A stretch of DNA of 64,000 nt from Elysia chlorotica (lineage: Eukaryota > Mollusca > Gastropoda > Plakobranchidae), in assembly GCA_003991915.1 (NCBI GenBank), contig RQTK01000670.1, positions 167,870 to 231,869 of the forward strand, given 5' to 3'. Shown here one piece after another: positions 1 through 11,147 of this stretch; within the stretch, counting starts at the first letter, position 1; every line of letters starts with the position of its first letter. A model generated the notes under the pieces. That model had not been told where the DNA came from. It searched no databases and saw only the letters and a program-made list of their open reading frames with translations. Both the position numbers and the translations under genes were made by a program.

Positions 1-310
1 TTTCAATTTAGCTGATCTGGATCTACATCTACTCATCTAGGCTAGATCGTAAGGTCTAGATCATCAGATCTTGATCCAGGAATCGAGAAGTAGAATATGT
101 ACATGTAGGCTACCTATTTGTATCTAGATCTATAGCCTACATCTCTAGACCTAGATCTAGGCTATTTACGCCGATTTTTATGGGTCGAAATCTTTTAAAA
201 AGAGCTCTAGTAGAGTCTTAATCTTATCTAGACTCTCTAGATCTATATTCTAGAACTATAGGCCCAGAGACTTGGGAATGAATATGAAAAGCTGTGTTAA
301 ATTTCCTTAC

Positions 311-772
311 CAATTGAAACTCTCTTCTTCTGTCAAAGGCCGTTCGTATTCCCGAGTCCTTCCACAGTTTTTTCAAAGAATCCACGTAATCACAAAACAT
401 AGATTGGTCCAATTTCGTACTTCCACTGAAATCGAACACAGTGGCAGCGTCTTTAACACACGATTCATCCTCCCAAGGTATGCTGAGTTTTTGCCGAGCG
501 TCTATCAACACTCGCATTCCTTTGAGAATGTTGTTGTAAATAACAGTCCTGTACTCCCGCACTTGGTCATCATCGAACTCTTGTCCATGAATAATACGCA
601 TTTGTTTTAGAAAAGTACTCTTACCACTTTCACCAGCACCTAATAATAAAACTCTAACTGTTCTTCTAAATGTAAGCCTATCTTTATTTAACTTTTTATC
701 TATTTCCCTACTTCGAGTTTTTTGGCTTTTTTCATGTTCGCTAATGCAGCAAAACATCATTGTGTCAGCCAT
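311..772 (-). CDS. G-protein alpha subunit, G12/13 class, first coding exon (partial gene)
   Basis: The exon encodes the first 154 residues of a heterotrimeric G-protein alpha subunit, the GTP-binding switch that in the G12/13 class couples membrane receptors to RhoGEFs. The P-loop reads GAGESGKSTFLKQMRIIHG, followed by KGMRVLIDAR and IPWED, which match G12/13 better than Gi, Gq or Gs. The helical-domain motif DSGI..(A/T)FDRRREFQL ends the exon. The ATG at 772 is followed by a short cysteine-bearing N-terminus (FCC), a likely palmitoylation site. On the minus strand the open frame runs past 311, but a consensus donor (GTAAGG) directly follows REFQL, where other G alphas continue with the rest of the helical domain, so the exon ends in phase 0. 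The remaining exons must lie left of position 1; bases 1-310 are intron. The class is a family-level call; the species orthologue is not resolved. Confidence 0.92.
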
Positions 773-1230
773 TTTGAACTCTATAGCAAGATGATGAACT
801 CTTGTCCAACTCCAACCCTTGCCTCTACGTCAATGCTAAAAACTTCCGGGTCGGCTAAAAAAAAACAACAACATCGCGCTTACTGTTGATATCGAGGCAT
901 TATTTTTGTCCCAGAGATATAATTTTACTCTTTTCACCGAGTGTTCTGAATGTTATCTTGGAATAAATAAAATACGATTAAATGATATGATACAAACAAG
1001 TGAGATAAACAATATGCGTAAAAAATCACAACACAACAACAGCGGCAATAGCAGCAGCAGCAACAACAAGAAATGGAATTCAACGAGTGGTTTATGTTTT
1101 TGTTTGTTTGTTTAAATAATGTTATGAAGAAGGACATATGATTCTATAGAACAGTTTGCAATATTTGAGGCATTACGAATCATCAATATCAATGAAACAT
1201 ATGTGCACATTCTTGAAAATGTACTCAAGG
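773..1230. other. 5' flank of the G alpha gene; no gene seen
   Basis: Presumed promoter and 5' UTR region of the minus-strand G alpha gene. No TATA box at a convincing distance is visible. A short CAG/CAA-rich stretch near 1038-1070 produces open frames on both strands that look like low-complexity shadow ORFs. Confidence 0.4.
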
Positions 1231-1234
1231 TACT

Positions 1235-1960
1235 GAACAAATGGAAAGTCAGCTTAATACACTATATCATGGAAGTAAAGAAGTAGGGCTAAAAATGCAT
1301 AAAGGAAAAACGCAGTATATGACAAACATTGACAGTGAAAGAAAAATGCATATAAAAAATGAAGAAATAAAAAAGTAAAAAGCTGCAAATACCTAGGGAC
1401 AACTACATATCTCTAAGACACAACAAAAGAAGAAATCATATGCAGAATACGAGCTGGTTGGAGCTGCTTTGGAAAGAACAAAGAGATTCTTATGGACGAA
1501 AAAATGCCAATGTCATTAAAAATCCAGGTATAATTATGACCGATGCGTTCTTCCTGCAATGATATACGGATGCCAGACTTGGTCACTGACAAAGGCACTT
1601 GCACATAAGCTGGGAACAGCACAGCGTGCAATGGAGAGAAAAACGATGAAAATAAAAATAAAACACAAGATCCCATGCCGCACCTTCAAAGACATAGTTA
1701 AGTTTGCAGCAAAACAGAAACGGAAATGGGCATGTCATATAGCCAGAATTGAGGAGGACTCAAGGAGTAACAGAGTTGCAGCCAAGAAACGGAAGAAGAT
1801 CAAGAGGAAGACAAGCAAGAAGATGGCGAGATGATAATTATAGTAAGAGAAAAGGGGGTGCTATGGAGCAGAGCAGCTAGAGATAGAGAAAGATGGAGAT
1901 GTGATTCGGAGGACTACATCCTGCAGTGGATGACTAACGCCTTAACAAGTAACAAGTATG
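1235..1960 (+). mobile_element. Degenerate LINE, RTE-like C-terminal reverse-transcriptase part
   Basis: The translated stretch holds the conserved tail of an RTE-like non-LTR retrotransposon: a degraded LKIHKGKT(K/Q)YM region, a KYLGTT-like motif at about 1390-1400, then YGCQTWSLTKAL...TAQRAMERK at 1562-1645, W..HIARI at about 1728-1750, and a final DRERW...YILQW block near 1885-1935. The order and spacing match the end of the RT domain and its C-terminal extension. Several frame shifts and stops separate the blocks, so it is a dead 5'-truncated copy. The open frame at 1559-1834 is its longest surviving piece. Confidence 0.8.
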
Positions 1961-2290
1961 AAGAAGATAGCCCGCTTTTGTTTACATAATTATAATCCCA
2001 GGTTTATGTGTTTGTTTGTTTTTGCCTTGTTTGTTTGTTTGTTTGTTTGTTTGTTATGTTTTGTTTTGTTTTTGCTTCTAAAACAATGTTATTGAGCATA
2101 AAGAAGAAACAAACATACGTGCGTGTTCTGTTTATTTACTTTCTAGATTTACTATCATTTAGCCACACACAAGAGTGTAAAGAACCGATGGCTCCCTTTT
2201 TCTATCACCGAGTATATGTGTATGTAGCTCATACTTTTGTACATGTATGAAGTTTATTATTGCATGATTGTTCACTCAGAACCACCGAAA

Positions 2291-2430
2291 GGCGCCATAT
2301 AGCTCAGCCGGTAGTGTTCGTACTCGGGGAGCAGAGGTACGAGGTCCGAATCCCAGTTGATGCCTCCGTCTCCGAGAAGGAATCTTTGGATAGCCTAGAG
2401 AAAGCAAAACTACTTATTAGAGATTGTGAA
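2291..2430 (+). mobile_element. tRNA-derived SINE (head region)
   Basis: Bases 2291-2364 look like a decayed tRNA: a box A-like TAGCTCAGCCGGTAG, a box B-like GAGGTCCGAATCCC, and ends that pair partly (GGCGCC near the start, TGATGCC at the end). A non-tRNA body continues into the adjacent CT microsatellite. The arms pair too poorly for a working tRNA, so a SINE is the better reading. Confidence 0.6.
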
Positions 2431-2467
2431 CTTTCTTTCTCTCTCCCCCACCCCTCCTTCTCTCTTT

Positions 2468-2473
<6 letters not shown>

Positions 2474-2553
<80 letters not shown>
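2474..2553. repeat. (CT)n microsatellite
   Basis: About 80 bases of nearly pure CT. It makes Leu/Ser-rich and Arg/Glu-rich open frames on the two strands that are not genes. Confidence 0.97.
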
Positions 2554-2555
<2 letters not shown>

Positions 2556-3194
2556 TCGTGTGCATTTAAAGTTTCCCAGGTTCTCCGGGGGAGTCCTATA
2601 CGGCGATAGGTGATCAACTCGCTAATCATCTCGTTCATCACAAACTAAAGTATTAGTACCAGTTTAAGATCCAATGTTACGTTAGAGAGAATGGCATTTT
2701 AGCTGTTAAAGCAAATCCATTCAAGCTTCTCGCAATGTTTTACACACACAAAGAGACAAGCGCTGATTCAACAAGCGTCTATACTTTGTATATATTTCAA
2801 TGCGGGCGTGTTTTGGGCTCGATATGGTCTTTGTGCGTTTTGGATAGGCGCCACCTGCGTCTGCACTTCTTATTGTTCAAATCAAAATATTGTCCATATA
2901 ATTATTCTGTTGATAAAAGATACACAATAAACCGTTTTGGGGGTGGATTTTCATATTGCTTTTGTTGCATCTTTTGCAGTTGCTACCTCCATGGAATAGG
3001 TTTGTCCCTTATGCCACCTACCCCAATCTTTAACAGACATTTTTACAGCCAAATGCTTTCTTACCGTAATTTCTTTCCTTACAAGTAGAAATCTACATGA
3101 AGGACTGGTATTAGCGATATCATGTTCATTCCCATGTCTAACGTCATTAGTTGGCTTGGGTCGCAATAAGGATTTATTCCAAGTTGATTTTATA

Positions 3195-3198
<4 letters not shown>

Positions 3199-3251
<53 letters not shown>

Positions 3252-3269
3252 TGGGAGAGAGAGGGAGTA

Positions 3270-3324
<55 letters not shown>

Positions 3325-3336
3325 GAGGGAAGAACA

Positions 3337-3369
<33 letters not shown>

Positions 3370-3432
3370 AAGAAAGAGAGAACAAAAAGAGAAATAGGAT
3401 GATATGGAGAGAGAGAGAGAGAGAGAGAGAGA
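3199..3432. repeat. (GA)n microsatellite, interrupted
   Basis: About 230 bases of GA dinucleotide with scattered interruptions. The long open frames crossing it on both strands are low-complexity artefacts. Confidence 0.97.
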
Positions 3433-6077
3433 TGCGTACTGGTTTCCCTAGGTCTGAGATATTTAATTTTGATAACGAGTGAAAATATTTTGATTTCCAG
3501 AACACCTGTACCACAACTGTGACAATTTCAATTTCTAGGACTATAGTATTTTGCCCTTGAGGGGCGTGCTTACATTCTATACTTCTTTGGAGTTGGTAGA
3601 AGGTTATTTAGTCCGCCCTGTCTTGATTCTAGACGTATTATATTCCCGCCTTGGTTTGAACAATATGAACTCAATTCTCTGACCTCTTTAATTGCCCAGA
3701 CATCTTGCTGTGCTAATTCATTTTTAACTGTCGCTGCCATTCATCCCTGTCGGTGGCCATACCACCGCTGCCGCCCTGGTAAATGGACTCTTCACCCTCT
3801 TTGAGAGCGACATCACCGTAAAGAGGCCTTCGTTGAATCATCGTCGCCCGAAACAATAAGTGTCCTTACTTTTATAATTATCTGTGTAGGCTATATATTA
3901 TGTAACGGTGATTTTTAAAATGTTATTTTGGGATTCATTCTGAAATTTTTACCTCTCCAAGTCGTTTGTTGCCTCCTTTAAGTTTCTATGTTCTCACTAA
4001 CCTTTGGACTATTAACAATGAACAATCTAGCCGTTTTCCTGTACCTTGATGTGATTATTATTTCAACGGATGCCATGTGAAACAGGATCGATATGAGTGT
4101 ACATGTAATTTAAATGTTCAACAACAACAAGAACAACAACAATAACAATAAAACCCACCAAAATATTTAATGATTATTAATTATGTGGTATGACGTGAAG
4201 TATTCTTGGACGCCGTGATTATCATACATTTTGATTTTCCAGGTAATTAGGTCACGTGATGTTAGCTATAACTATAAATAGAAAAAAGCAGTATCTAAAA
4301 ATTATTGGTTTGACTGGTGTTAGTCATTTTTCTTCTTAATATGATTCTACTTATATTGACTTAATTTTACGTAGTTCGATTGAAAACCATCACTAAATTT
4401 TGTTTAATTTTTTTTACTTTTAGTTTTTCTTTCTAAACGGACATGGGATATTTGAAATATTCTGAAAACCCCTCCTACAGGCATGTAGCTACAAAGAATG
4501 TCATCATCACTGAAATTATCTGGCAGTAAACAATTTGATCACTTCCGCATCATCTCCGGGAAAAAATATTCCCCTTTTACAGGACGCAACATAAAAGACA
4601 ACTCTTGATCTAGATCGATAGGTCGGTTCCACTCTGGTCTGATTCGGTGCCAGTGTTTAATTTTTGCTCAGACGTCGAAATCTATATTCTAGATCAATTT
4701 TTTTCGGTAGGTTTCTCGTCTGCCTTGTTGCACTTATTTTACCACAACAGACAGAAACCAGGCTAGACTTGTGTCAACTCTAGATCTAAATATGATCAGG
4801 GCTTTCTCTACTCATCACATTTTTGCTTCTTCACATAGCCTCATATATTTTTGAAAATCTAAATTTGGGATGCCATATTTTAAAGGCAGCATGTATTCGT
4901 ACATGGGTACCAGTAGGGCCTAGATGGACATAATTGTTAATGCGTACACAGATACCAGTGAATATAGGCTACGTTTATTCGTACACGGGTATCAGTTGAC
5001 AATATTTATAAATGCTCCCGCTATAGATCCAGATCTACTATCATCTAGTCATGGGCACTCCTTGAGTTTTGTGGTCCCTAGCCTGTGGGCGATCAAATTG
5101 GCTTGGTGGGGGGGATTCGAGGGGTGGGTAGGGATTACAGGATTACATGGGACTATTGGGAGTCAGTCAAACTATGAAGAGAGAAGAGAGAGGGAGGGAG
5201 AGAGATAAAGAGAGACAGACAGAGCAAGCGAGTGTGAGAGACAAAGATAGAGATCTAAAGTTTCAATTGCTTTTAAAACAGATCAATCTGGCCTAATTCT
5301 TATGTGCTTACAAGTGTATGTTGTCCCAACTCCCCTTCCCCGCCCGCACTCTACCAGTGTTCAAATAAACAACTGAATACAATAAAAGACAGGAAGTACA
5401 GCTGGCAGATATTTTATAATTCAATTTTTATAGAAGAAGAAAATAACAAAAGACATGGAGTACAGCTGAATGGTATTTTATCTAAGTAAGGCACAGATTT
5501 TGAAAAAATCAAATTTATTTTTAGCATAAAGAGTAGAGTTTTTTTTACTTTTTGTGTAAAGCTGTAGTTGACAGCAGAGGGGTGCGGTACACGGTTGTTT
5601 GCTCTAACGCTGCAGGCAGGAATTTAGAAATTCAAGGCGACAGTAAGTTTCAACTGCCTTTTTACATAACAGACGATTTATGTTGCTTTTTTTTGGTATG
5701 TGCCAGTGATATTTTTTTGTGTGCATTTGTGATTGATCTCTGAATTATTGATTTAGTTTCCAGATATGACCAAGAATTTTAACAAAAGTTGTGCGATAAA
5801 TTTGATAACAAATATGTGAAAATTATAGCAATTTGATGTCACTGGTATTAACAAATTTTTGTATATATGAAATTTGTCGTTCCTCCGTACTTAGGATTGT
5901 AGCTTCACACAGTGCTCCAGTCCCCTGTAATTATAACATAACACAAATAGAGCAGACAATTAATCAGTACATATAATTTTACACTTGCCACACAAAATTG
6001 TCCCAAAGCATCACATTTTAGAGCATCATTTCATTTCTTTTCTTTTAGAAACATAGATTTTGGTTAGACTTTTATTG
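3433..6077. other. Intergenic stretch without a recognised gene
   Basis: No convincing exon is seen. A GC-richer patch at about 3700-3850 reads on the minus strand as a short TDRDEWQRQLK-like segment, reminiscent of the tail of a LINE ORF, but it is too short to call. An AAC-rich tail lies at 4120-4150. CTAGATCT-rich patches occur at 4600-4800 and near 5030. Confidence 0.5.
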
Positions 6078-6346
6078 AGGGTTGTTGCTGTTGAGTTGGT
6101 TTAACGTCCACCATCAACACTATATATAGGCTGTATTGTGGACAGATCCCAAGACTGACGTCTGATAATTTTATGTGCTGCTACACACGAGACAAGGCGG
6201 TGATACCATAACTCCTGTCTCAGCGGTCACATTAAACTGACACCGACTCAACCAGTAGGGAGTGCAATTGCCAGGGGTCAATTCCGGACCTTTTGCGTCG
6301 GACGCAGATGTTCTACCCCAGGACCACCTTGCCCCCCTATATTTGG
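6078..6346 (-). mobile_element. tRNA-derived SINE, family A, near full length
   Basis: Read on the minus strand it starts with a G-run and a box A-like GGTCCTGGGGTAGAACA. It then has a decayed box B, a body containing GTCGGTGTCAGTTTAATGTG and GTCTCGTGTGTAGCAGCACA, and a 3' end CTATATATAGTGTTGATGG followed by GGACGTTAAACCAA. The same order recurs at 9931, 11918, 22507, 34039, 36643, 46151 and 53966, which defines a dispersed family. Confidence 0.8.
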
Positions 6347-6556
6347 GGAACAGGGAGGAGAACAAATAGAAAAATGTAATAAAAACCCACACCGAACGGA
6401 AGATGAAGCATTAGCATGCCAATTAGAAAACACGATGAAATCGCACATGCTTCAAATGTCTTAACAATTACAGTCACTTATTTCACTAAAAAAGAAAAAA
6501 GACTGTTTAGAGAGAGACAGAAAGAAAGATAGACAGACATGCACACCGACAAATAG

Positions 6557-6562
6557 CTAGAT

Positions 6563-6593
<31 letters not shown>
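6557..6593. repeat. (GA)n microsatellite
   Basis: Short GA dinucleotide run within a longer GACA/GATA-rich purine tract. Confidence 0.9.
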
Positions 6594-6597
<4 letters not shown>

Positions 6598-6711
6598 ATT
6601 GCGTGAAGGTAAAAACTATAGTTATAGTTAAATTTGCAAAAATGATGATATGTATGAACTTCGATCAACCATAAAATGAAATACTTCAACCTTTTCTAAA
6701 GTTACTTTTGA

Positions 6712-6885
6712 ACATATTGAGTCGGTTGCTGTGCAAAAAATGGGTCCTTGGATTTGGATTACATCGTACAGAGGCTTTGAAATTTCCAGAATGATCTGTC
6801 TAATGTGGGTTAAATTTCAAAGCCTCTGTACGATGTAATCCAAATCCAAGGACCCATTTTTTGCACAGCAACCGACTCAATATGT
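6712..6885. repeat. Perfect inverted repeat, two 74-bp arms with 26-bp spacer
   Basis: Bases 6712-6785 are the exact reverse complement of 6812-6885 by base-by-base comparison, with 26 bases between. RNA from either strand would form a 74-bp hairpin without mismatch. No coding potential is seen in the arms. It could be a very young foldback/MITE-like insertion, a hairpin small-RNA source, or a local palindrome created by replication or assembly. Confidence 0.95.
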
Positions 6886-7159
6886 CCTGATGCTGGTCCA
6901 GAATATAGCCTATTTAGTGCTGGCAACTACTACTACACATCTACTCCACTACTGTAGTTCACAGTTATATCTATCTATCTCTAAGGCCTTGTTCACAATC
7001 ACACTTAAACAAAGACATTCACATATGAGTCGAAAGCAAACTGGGATCTTTTTTTATTTTTTTTTAATGGATACCAATTTTCTGCGGGTGATCACAAATT
7101 AAACTTTAGTCGCTGTTGGTCTGATTTGTTGCAGCAACTTTCCACCTGTCTGTCCCCTG

Positions 7160-7300
7160 ATCTAAAGGATCATAGGCTTAAAACCTTTTTAGGGCCATCG
7201 TTTTCCTTTTACAGAATATAACGCCAGCTGAGAATCAAATCTCAGACCTTCTACTCATCAACTCAGAGCACAAATGCTTTAGATATCTGGCGGCTTAAAA
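7160..7300 (-). mobile_element. Possible tRNA-like SINE remnant
   Basis: On the minus strand a box B-like GATTTGATTCTC follows a weak box A-like stretch at SINE-like spacing. Only the head is recognisable. It abuts the LINE 3' end that follows. Confidence 0.3.
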
Positions 7301-7572
7301 AAAGCCCCTCCCTTTCTCTGCCTTTTTCACTGAGGTCTGCAGGCAATGTTGCAATTTTCAAAAAACACCTCAAGACATACCTATTTAAAAATTATCTTGA
7401 TAAGTAATATCATGTCAAATTTTGCGTTTAGATATTGAGTGTGTGTGCAGTGTGTTTGTATGGGTGTGGGTGTGTCTGATGTACAATTAGTATGGATGAA
7501 TGAAAGAATCTTGTAAAGCGCTTTGAGGTCCCGGCATAAAGCGCTATAGAAATGTACTTATTATTATTATTA
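7300..7572 (+). mobile_element. 3' end of an L2/CR1-type LINE
   Basis: A decayed ORF end (SLPFFTEVCRQ...FQKTPQDIPI-like) is followed by a 3' UTR that ends in TGTAAAGCGCTTTGAG, then AAAGCGCTATAGAAATGTAC and a (TTA)n tail. The paired AAGCGCTT/AAGCGCTA motif with a trinucleotide tail is the known 3' stem-loop signature of L2-related LINEs. It is 5'-truncated. Confidence 0.75.
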
Positions 7573-8213
7573 TCATATAACGAGAGAGAGGACCTGTAAA
7601 GTAGTCTGCAATTTCATTCGTTAACATTTTAAGAGCTTGATAAACAATTACAAGTTTTTTTGTGTGTTTAGGAGAAATATGAGATGAATTTGAATGCAAT
7701 AGCCAGTACCCTGGTGCCTGGCTATGTTCGGATGTGCTGAACTAGTTGATTGTGCTAGCGTAGCTATATATGCAGTTCTCCAACAGGGGAGCCAATTAAC
7801 TTGAGCTGTATGAATTAAAATATTAGTTCTCAGTCTTGATTCATTAAAGTTGATTTGATGATGCTTGTCTCAAAATAATTTCCTAACTCTTGTAATTAAA
7901 ATAATTAATCAATAGGTTGACATACAAGTATTGCCAAAGCTGTATCCCCAAAGGACAAACTAGAAATAGAATATTATAATTAATTTTTTTTAATGAAATA
8001 TAATTTAAAGCAAAGCATTGTTAACCAAATAATTATTTGCAAGTTAAGTATTTAAAAATTAAGAGACCTTTAGCAAAAATTTATATTGGTAATGAAAGGT
8101 TAAAATCATAGGTTTTATAGTGATCTATTCCACAGCAGACTGTTAGACTGACAAAATCTGTATACAAGCCACAATCCAACTCACAATATATTGTTCACAA
8201 ATCTCACAAACAA

Positions 8214-8410
8214 TTAACCTTTTCACATTGCATGATTTAAGTCCTATTCGTTATAAGTGCGAGAACTATTTTGGGAAATTTTCATAACTTTTAAAAGGTG
8301 AAAGCCTTACCATGATTTTGAAATAGAAGGTGTGCAGTTAAAGCAAAGATATGGGCTAGCACAAGAGCATATCTATGCGCACATGTGTTCTGCGTAATGG
8401 AAAAGGTTAA
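8214..8410. mobile_element. Short non-autonomous DNA element (MITE), copy 1
   Basis: The segment begins TTAACCTTTTC and ends GAAAAGGTTAA after an intervening base change, giving terminal inverted repeats of about 11 bp. The interior (TTTTGGGAAATT, GAAGGTGTGCAG, AGAGCATAT.TATG.GCACA) recurs at 28117-28326 with the same ends. No protein is encoded. Confidence 0.7.
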
Positions 8411-8509
8411 ACTACATTTTTTTTTACTTAAGAAGTTATGCCAAACTGGATTTTTCTGCTTTAGTCAATTTTTGAAATTGATCTCCTCAGGCAATTGAAA
8501 AAGAACAAG

Positions 8510-10522
8510 ATGTCAGCACCCCCACCACCATACCCTGGTAACCCATGTGAGAAAGGTGATTTTTTAGATCTGTGCCGTGTGGCGTAAAAAAATTTCTGAT
8601 ACTTTTGGATAAAAGAATAAGCCGTATAGCAACATAATCATCACCAAGATAGTTGATCATTCCATCGTCAAGTCTATAGATATTATTGCAAGAGAAGGGC
8701 GGATGTTAGTTACACTTCCGTTGATTTGTAAAGACTAAAAGTCTTGTAGAATCTGTATTGATCGTTGCATAATAAACAAAACTTTCTCTTCAACCTTATA
8801 ATTATTCTCATAATTATATGCTATATTTGGCATCTTTGACAGCATCACAAGTTTGTTCTGCAAAAATGTGTGATTTTGCTAGATTCTCTTAAATCCATAA
8901 GGTTGTCACTGACTTGATTGGAATTAAGTTGCAACTTATATGAACCTTTGTAAGCATATATTGCATAAAAAGTGACTGTTATCAGAGTATTTTTTATGAT
9001 TTGAATTTAAGAATGGGTATTGTTTCAATAAAGAAATGCATTCAACGTTGGTCCCATAAATAGAATGCGTCTTGGTTCTATAATAAAATGTGTCTTGGTT
9101 CCATAAGTGAAATGCGTCTTGTTTCTAATACAAGCAAGACAATGCTACATCTGATAGTTTGTTCAGCTGATTCTGCCTCATGCGTTGACAAGCAGGGACT
9201 TTTTTTTTTTAATTCATTATTATTTATCTCATAGGTCCATTTCCTGAATTTTGGTGTAAAACTACATTCTTAAATCTTTGTAATTTTGAATTTTAGAAAT
9301 TTAATTTTCGGCATTTTTTCCTGCAAGGAGCGCCATACCCTCCACCAGGTCCGCCATATGCCCCGCCCCAGGCTGGCTACCCTCCAGCACCGCAGCCAGG
9401 CTACGGACCCCCTCAGCCTGCTGGCTATGGCCCCCCACCAGGAGCCTATCCACCTCCAGGTCAACAAGGGTATGGCCACCAGCCTCATGCACCAACCACA
9501 GTTGTGGTGTCCCAGCCGCCGATTACCCTTGTACAGTCGTTCCACTCGGTTCCCGTACGCTGCACCTGTCCACACTGTCGAGCTGAGATAGTCACCGCAA
9601 CGCACTTTGAGAGTGGCACCTTCTCATGGGTCATGTGTGTCATTATCTGTCTACTTGGGTATGTCTTCCTCAATATGCCTAAATATTTAATATAGCATAT
9701 AATATTTGCGTAATAACCCTTATTTAATGATCTTACTATTAGGGATATATATATATATATATATTCTCTTTCTTTGCTCTTCCACCCTGAAAAAAAATTA
9801 AGATATATCTTTCACTCCCTGTGGAGGTATAAAGAACTGGTTGTAAAGAAAATGTTCAATGTATGAACTTTGAAGGTACTTTAACTGAGATATACATGGA
9901 TTTATAAGCGACGAACTGGCACAAGAGCATTAGTCGGTGTCAGTATATTGTGGACAACTGAAACAGGAGTCCAGGTGTCCCCACACTATCTCGTTTGTCG
10001 CAGCACATAAAAATTTTCAGCCTTGGAGCCTGTCTTAGTTTCTACAATATAACCTGATAGCGGTAACACTAGACTTCGAACAATTGACTTAACTATGTCT
10101 TTTGCCTTTACTCTTTCTGAGGTTTTCTATTTAATCTTTCTTTGTACCGGTATTGGTTTACAAACTCAGTTCAAAGTCTGACTTCATCTTTTTAAATCTA
10201 AAGGCTGGTACCTTTTTTTTCTTCATGTATGGTAGTTGATAAAAACGATCAACATCTCATTTACATCAAGTCTAATATTTATCTCATAGAGAGGCTGGAG
10301 CCTCACTTTCTTTATGTATGGTAGTTGATAAAACTGATCAAAATTTCATTTCTATCAGTCTGATGTCACCCTTTAATACTGGATGTTGTTATCTTCCACC
10401 CTTATCCATGTAGCTGTGCCATGGGGTGCTGCCTGATTCCGTTCTGTGTTGAGGGCTGCCAGGATGTAATCCACACTTGCCCCAACTGTCACCAGCACAT
10501 TGCCCGCTGGAGCCGGATGTAA
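8510..10522 (+). CDS. LITAF/CDIP-domain membrane-associated zinc-binding protein (three coding exons)
   Basis: Exons 8510-8537, 9328-9658 and 10414-10522 join in phase to 155 residues, with donors GTAACC and GTATGT and acceptors GCAAG and TGTAG. Residues 1-75 are Pro/Gly/Tyr-rich (PPPPYP, GYGPPQPAGYGPPPGAY) and include a PPPY-type motif of the kind that recruits WW-domain ubiquitin ligases in this family. The LITAF domain follows: a first CTCPHC knuckle, the FESGTFSW stretch, a hydrophobic, cysteine-rich membrane-inserting segment across the second intron, then CCLIPFCVEGCQDV and a second HTCPNCH knuckle near the C-terminus. Family members sit on the cytosolic face of late endosomes and lysosomes. 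The second exon alone looks like several unrelated ORFs on both strands; these are shadows. The start follows a probable 5' UTR acceptor at 8490 (CTCCTCAG). Confidence 0.92.
9931..10050 (+). mobile_element. SINE family A, partial copy in LITAF-gene intron 2
   Basis: Matches only the body of the family (GTCGGTGTCAGTAT, ACAGGAGTCCAGGTGTCCCC, GCAGCACATAAAA), plus strand. Neither the head nor the 3' end is clear. Confidence 0.65.
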
Positions 10523-10660
10523 CACAGCCCAGTTAGTCAGGGCTGTTTGTATGCTGTGCTGAAAAGGTATTACTATATATCAATGTGTATTTATGTATTT
10601 GTTAATGGCAAGTTTGAGAGAAATATATTGTACAAGTGTTTATTAGTAAACACTCAAGAG

Positions 10661-10666
10661 AATAAA
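10661..10666 (+). terminator. Candidate polyadenylation signal of the LITAF-domain gene
   Basis: AATAAA lies about 140 bases after the stop codon, the first clear signal downstream. Confidence 0.45.
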
Positions 10667-10921
10667 ACAAAAACACCCCAAAACTGGTGCACACACCATG
10701 ACTGTTCTAAAAAGACTAATCACTCTTTAGTTCCTGTAGGTTTTTAAAAAATTTCATTCTTTCTCTTTTTAATTATTATTTTGTTAACAGGAGTCTTTAG
10801 TTTTTTAACCCTACAAGTGTCGCTAGTATTTAGTGTGTGGTGTCGGGCTATATTTGTTAATTTATATAGGGGTCATAAATTGAACTGGGAGGCAGCAAAT
10901 ATTTATTATAAACCATACAAT

Positions 10922-11147
10922 CTATACATTTTCTGAAAGCTGAAAGGGTGTAGAAAATTTTGAAGCGGGTTTCGGTACCATACAAGTGTTTTGTGACCTT
11001 GACCTTGGCCTTGAAATGCCAAGGTCAGGTTTCTAGCCTAAAAAATATCTACTTTGTCATCAAATAACTAGAAAACCAACATGTTTAGCTCAAAAAAATA
11101 AAAATAAGAGTTGTAGAGAATCTATTTAGCTTTCAGAAAATGTATAG
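10922..11147. mobile_element. Foldback MITE with 20-bp perfect terminal inverted repeats
   Basis: Bases 10922-10941 (CTATACATTTTCTGAAAGCT) are the exact reverse complement of 11128-11147. The interior holds TGACCTTGACCTTGGCC and a 10-bp hairpin (TGACCTTGGC, loop, GCCAAGGTCA) at 11000-11027. It has no coding capacity. Its length and structure fit a non-autonomous DNA transposon. Confidence 0.75.

Noticed and set aside
2291-2364. A functional tRNA gene
   Set aside because: Box A- and B-like motifs are present but the stems pair poorly and the sequence continues as a repeat body, so a SINE is more likely.
2951-3514. Long open frames across the CT/GA tracts (also near 2417, 26828-27246 and 53583-53891)
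   Set aside because: They are low-complexity products of dinucleotide repeats, open on several frames at once.
9270-9605. Minus-strand and other-frame ORFs over LITAF exon 2
   Set aside because: They are shadows of the GC-rich, proline-rich coding frame.
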